NCBI RefSeq assembly: GCF_027920745.1
Contig: NZ_JAQIBB010000122.1
Coordinates: forward strand, 1-6,991
Direction of reading: 5' to 3'
Source of the DNA: Gallibacterium faecale
GTDB taxonomy: Bacteria > Pseudomonadota > Gammaproteobacteria > Enterobacterales > Pasteurellaceae
DNA: 6,991 bases
This document shows positions 5,961 to 6,991 of the stretch, one piece after another. The notes beneath the pieces were generated by a model that had not been told where the DNA came from, did not search any database, and saw nothing but the letters and a program-made list of their open reading frames with translations. The stretch's first letter is position 1. Every line of letters begins with the position of its first letter. Both the position numbers and the translations under genes were made by a program.

Positions 5961-5967
5961 CAAACAG

Positions 5968-6984
5968 ATGAAAGTTTTAGGTATTGAAACCTCTTGTGAT
6001 GAAACAGGAGTGGCAATTTATGATGAAGAGAAAGGGTTAATTGCCAACCAACTTTATACACAAATTAGTTTGCACGCTGATTATGGTGGTGTGGTGCCAG
6101 AGTTAGCTTCACGTGATCATATCCGTAAAACGGCACCTTTAATTCAAGCGGCATTAGCAGAAGCAAAATTAACCGCACAAGATATTGATGGGATCGCTTA
6201 TACTTGTGGGCCAGGATTGGCGGGTGCATTACTAGTTGGGTCAATGGTAGCTCGTTCGTTAGCTTATGCTTGGAATGTTCCTGCTTTAGGCGTACATCAT
6301 ATGGAAGGGCATTTATTAGCACCGATGTTAGAAGAACGTGTTCCTGCATTTCCTTTTTTGGCTTTGCTAGTGTCTGGTGGACATACACAGTTAATTCGTG
6401 TGAATGGCGTAGGTGATTATGTTTTATTAGGTGAATCTATTGATGATGCAGCAGGGGAAGCATTTGATAAAACAGCGAAATTATTAGGGCTAGATTATCC
6501 TGGTGGAGCGGCGTTATCTCGTTTAGCAGAACAAGGTAATCACGATCGTTTTGTATTTCCTCGCCCAATGACAGATCGTCCAGGATTAGATTTTAGTTTT
6601 TCAGGCTTAAAAACCTTTGCCGCTAATACAGTCGCTCAATATCCACAAGATCAACAGACACGATGTGATATTGCTTATGCATTCCAAGCTGCTGTTGTTG
6701 ATACACTTGCGATTAAATGTCAGCGCGCATTAAGTGAAACTGGATTAAAACGGTTAGTCATTGCTGGAGGTGTTAGTGCGAATAAACAGCTTAGACAGCG
6801 TTTAGGTGAGTTAATGCAAAAATTAGGTGGGGAAGTTTTTTATCCCGCACCACAATTTTGTACCGATAATGGGGCAATGATTGCATATGCTGGTTTCTTA
6901 CGCTTGAAAGCAGGGGAACATACGGATTTATCGGTGGAAGTACGACCACGCTGGCGAATGAGCGAGTTAGCAAAAATTGCCTAA
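5968..6984 (+). CDS. tsaD: tRNA N6-threonylcarbamoyladenosine transferase TsaD
   Basis: Catalytic subunit of the TsaBDE complex. It transfers the threonylcarbamoyl group from TC-AMP (made by TsaC) to A37 of ANN-decoding tRNAs, giving t6A. The 338 residues match the family length. The ATPase-fold phosphate motif GIETSCDETG lies at 5-14. The metal ligands H111 and H115 are in HHMEGHLLAP (110-119), with D300 in CTDNGAMIA (298-306). SGGHT is at 136-140, GEAFDKTAKLLGL at 163-175, FSFSGLKT at 209-216 and AGGVSAN at 266-272; all key residues are present. The start matches the conserved family N-terminus. No Shine-Dalgarno sequence is seen before the ATG (AACAAACAG), so translation may rely on an unstructured leader. 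It is divergent from rpsU, the standard arrangement in this group (older names gcp, ygjD). The stop codon is at 6982-6984, 7 bp before the window ends. Confidence 0.99.
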   Translation: MKVLGIETSCDETGVAIYDEEKGLIANQLYTQISLHADYGGVVPELASRDHIRKTAPLIQAALAEAKLTAQDIDGIAYTCGPGLAGALLVGSMVARSLAYAWNVPALGVHHMEGHLLAPMLEERVPAFPFLALLVSGGHTQLIRVNGVGDYVLLGESIDDAAGEAFDKTAKLLGLDYPGGAALSRLAEQGNHDRFVFPRPMTDRPGLDFSFSGLKTFAANTVAQYPQDQQTRCDIAYAFQAAVVDTLAIKCQRALSETGLKRLVIAGGVSANKQLRQRLGELMQKLGGEVFYPAPQFCTDNGAMIAYAGFLRLKAGEHTDLSVEVRPRWRMSELAKIA

Positions 6985-6991
6985 GCATTAA

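Noticed and set aside
2500..6180. Possible DNA-uptake signal sequences (AAGTGCGGT or ACAAGCGGT types)
   Set aside because: The near matches (for example TCAAGCGGA near 1955, ACCGCTTTC near 2499, ACCGCACAA near 6174) are at most 7 of 9. No exact core was found on either strand.
6065..6416. Minus- and plus-strand open frames inside tsaD
   Set aside because: They overlap the fully conserved tsaD frame and show no recognisable domain.

Overview
This window comes from an AT-rich gammaproteobacterium, most likely a Pasteurellaceae member. RpoD, DnaG, RpsU and TsaD all read as close relatives of the Haemophilus/E. coli proteins. The gene order tsaD (divergent) | rpsU - dnaG - rpoD is the classic macromolecular-synthesis operon neighbourhood of that group. 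No exact 9-base core of the known Pasteurellaceae DNA-uptake sequences was found by eye, so the genus stays open.

Left end (1-195): three identical 37-bp CRISPR repeats with two full spacers (35 and 36 bp) and a partial spacer at the window edge. The array runs off the left side and no cas gene is visible. Directly at the last base of the last repeat (195/196) begins the C-terminal third of a TRAP-transporter small permease (dctQ), followed by an intact large permease gene (dctM, 369-1637) with a 7-bp overlap. The 5' part of dctQ is absent from the window, so the array and the transporter operon appear to have been joined by a rearrangement (or an assembly join).

Middle and right (1638-5967): dctM converges with rpoD across a strong stem-loop that can terminate on both sides. 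On the minus strand the order is rpsU (S21), a terminator-like hairpin, dnaG (primase), two hairpins at the dnaG end, then rpoD (sigma-70). This operon links translation initiation, replication priming and transcription initiation. The hairpins correspond in position to the terminator and the RNA-processing region known from the E. coli operon.

Right end (5760-6991): a 208-bp divergent intergenic region packed with small palindromes and direct repeats separates rpsU from tsaD. TsaD is the catalytic subunit of t6A tRNA modification and is complete.

The housekeeping half is ordinary. The part worth attention is the CRISPR/dctQ junction, where the predicted crRNA-handle end of the array faces the place a leader should be and instead finds transporter coding sequence. 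I do not see evidence for a wholly new system in this window.
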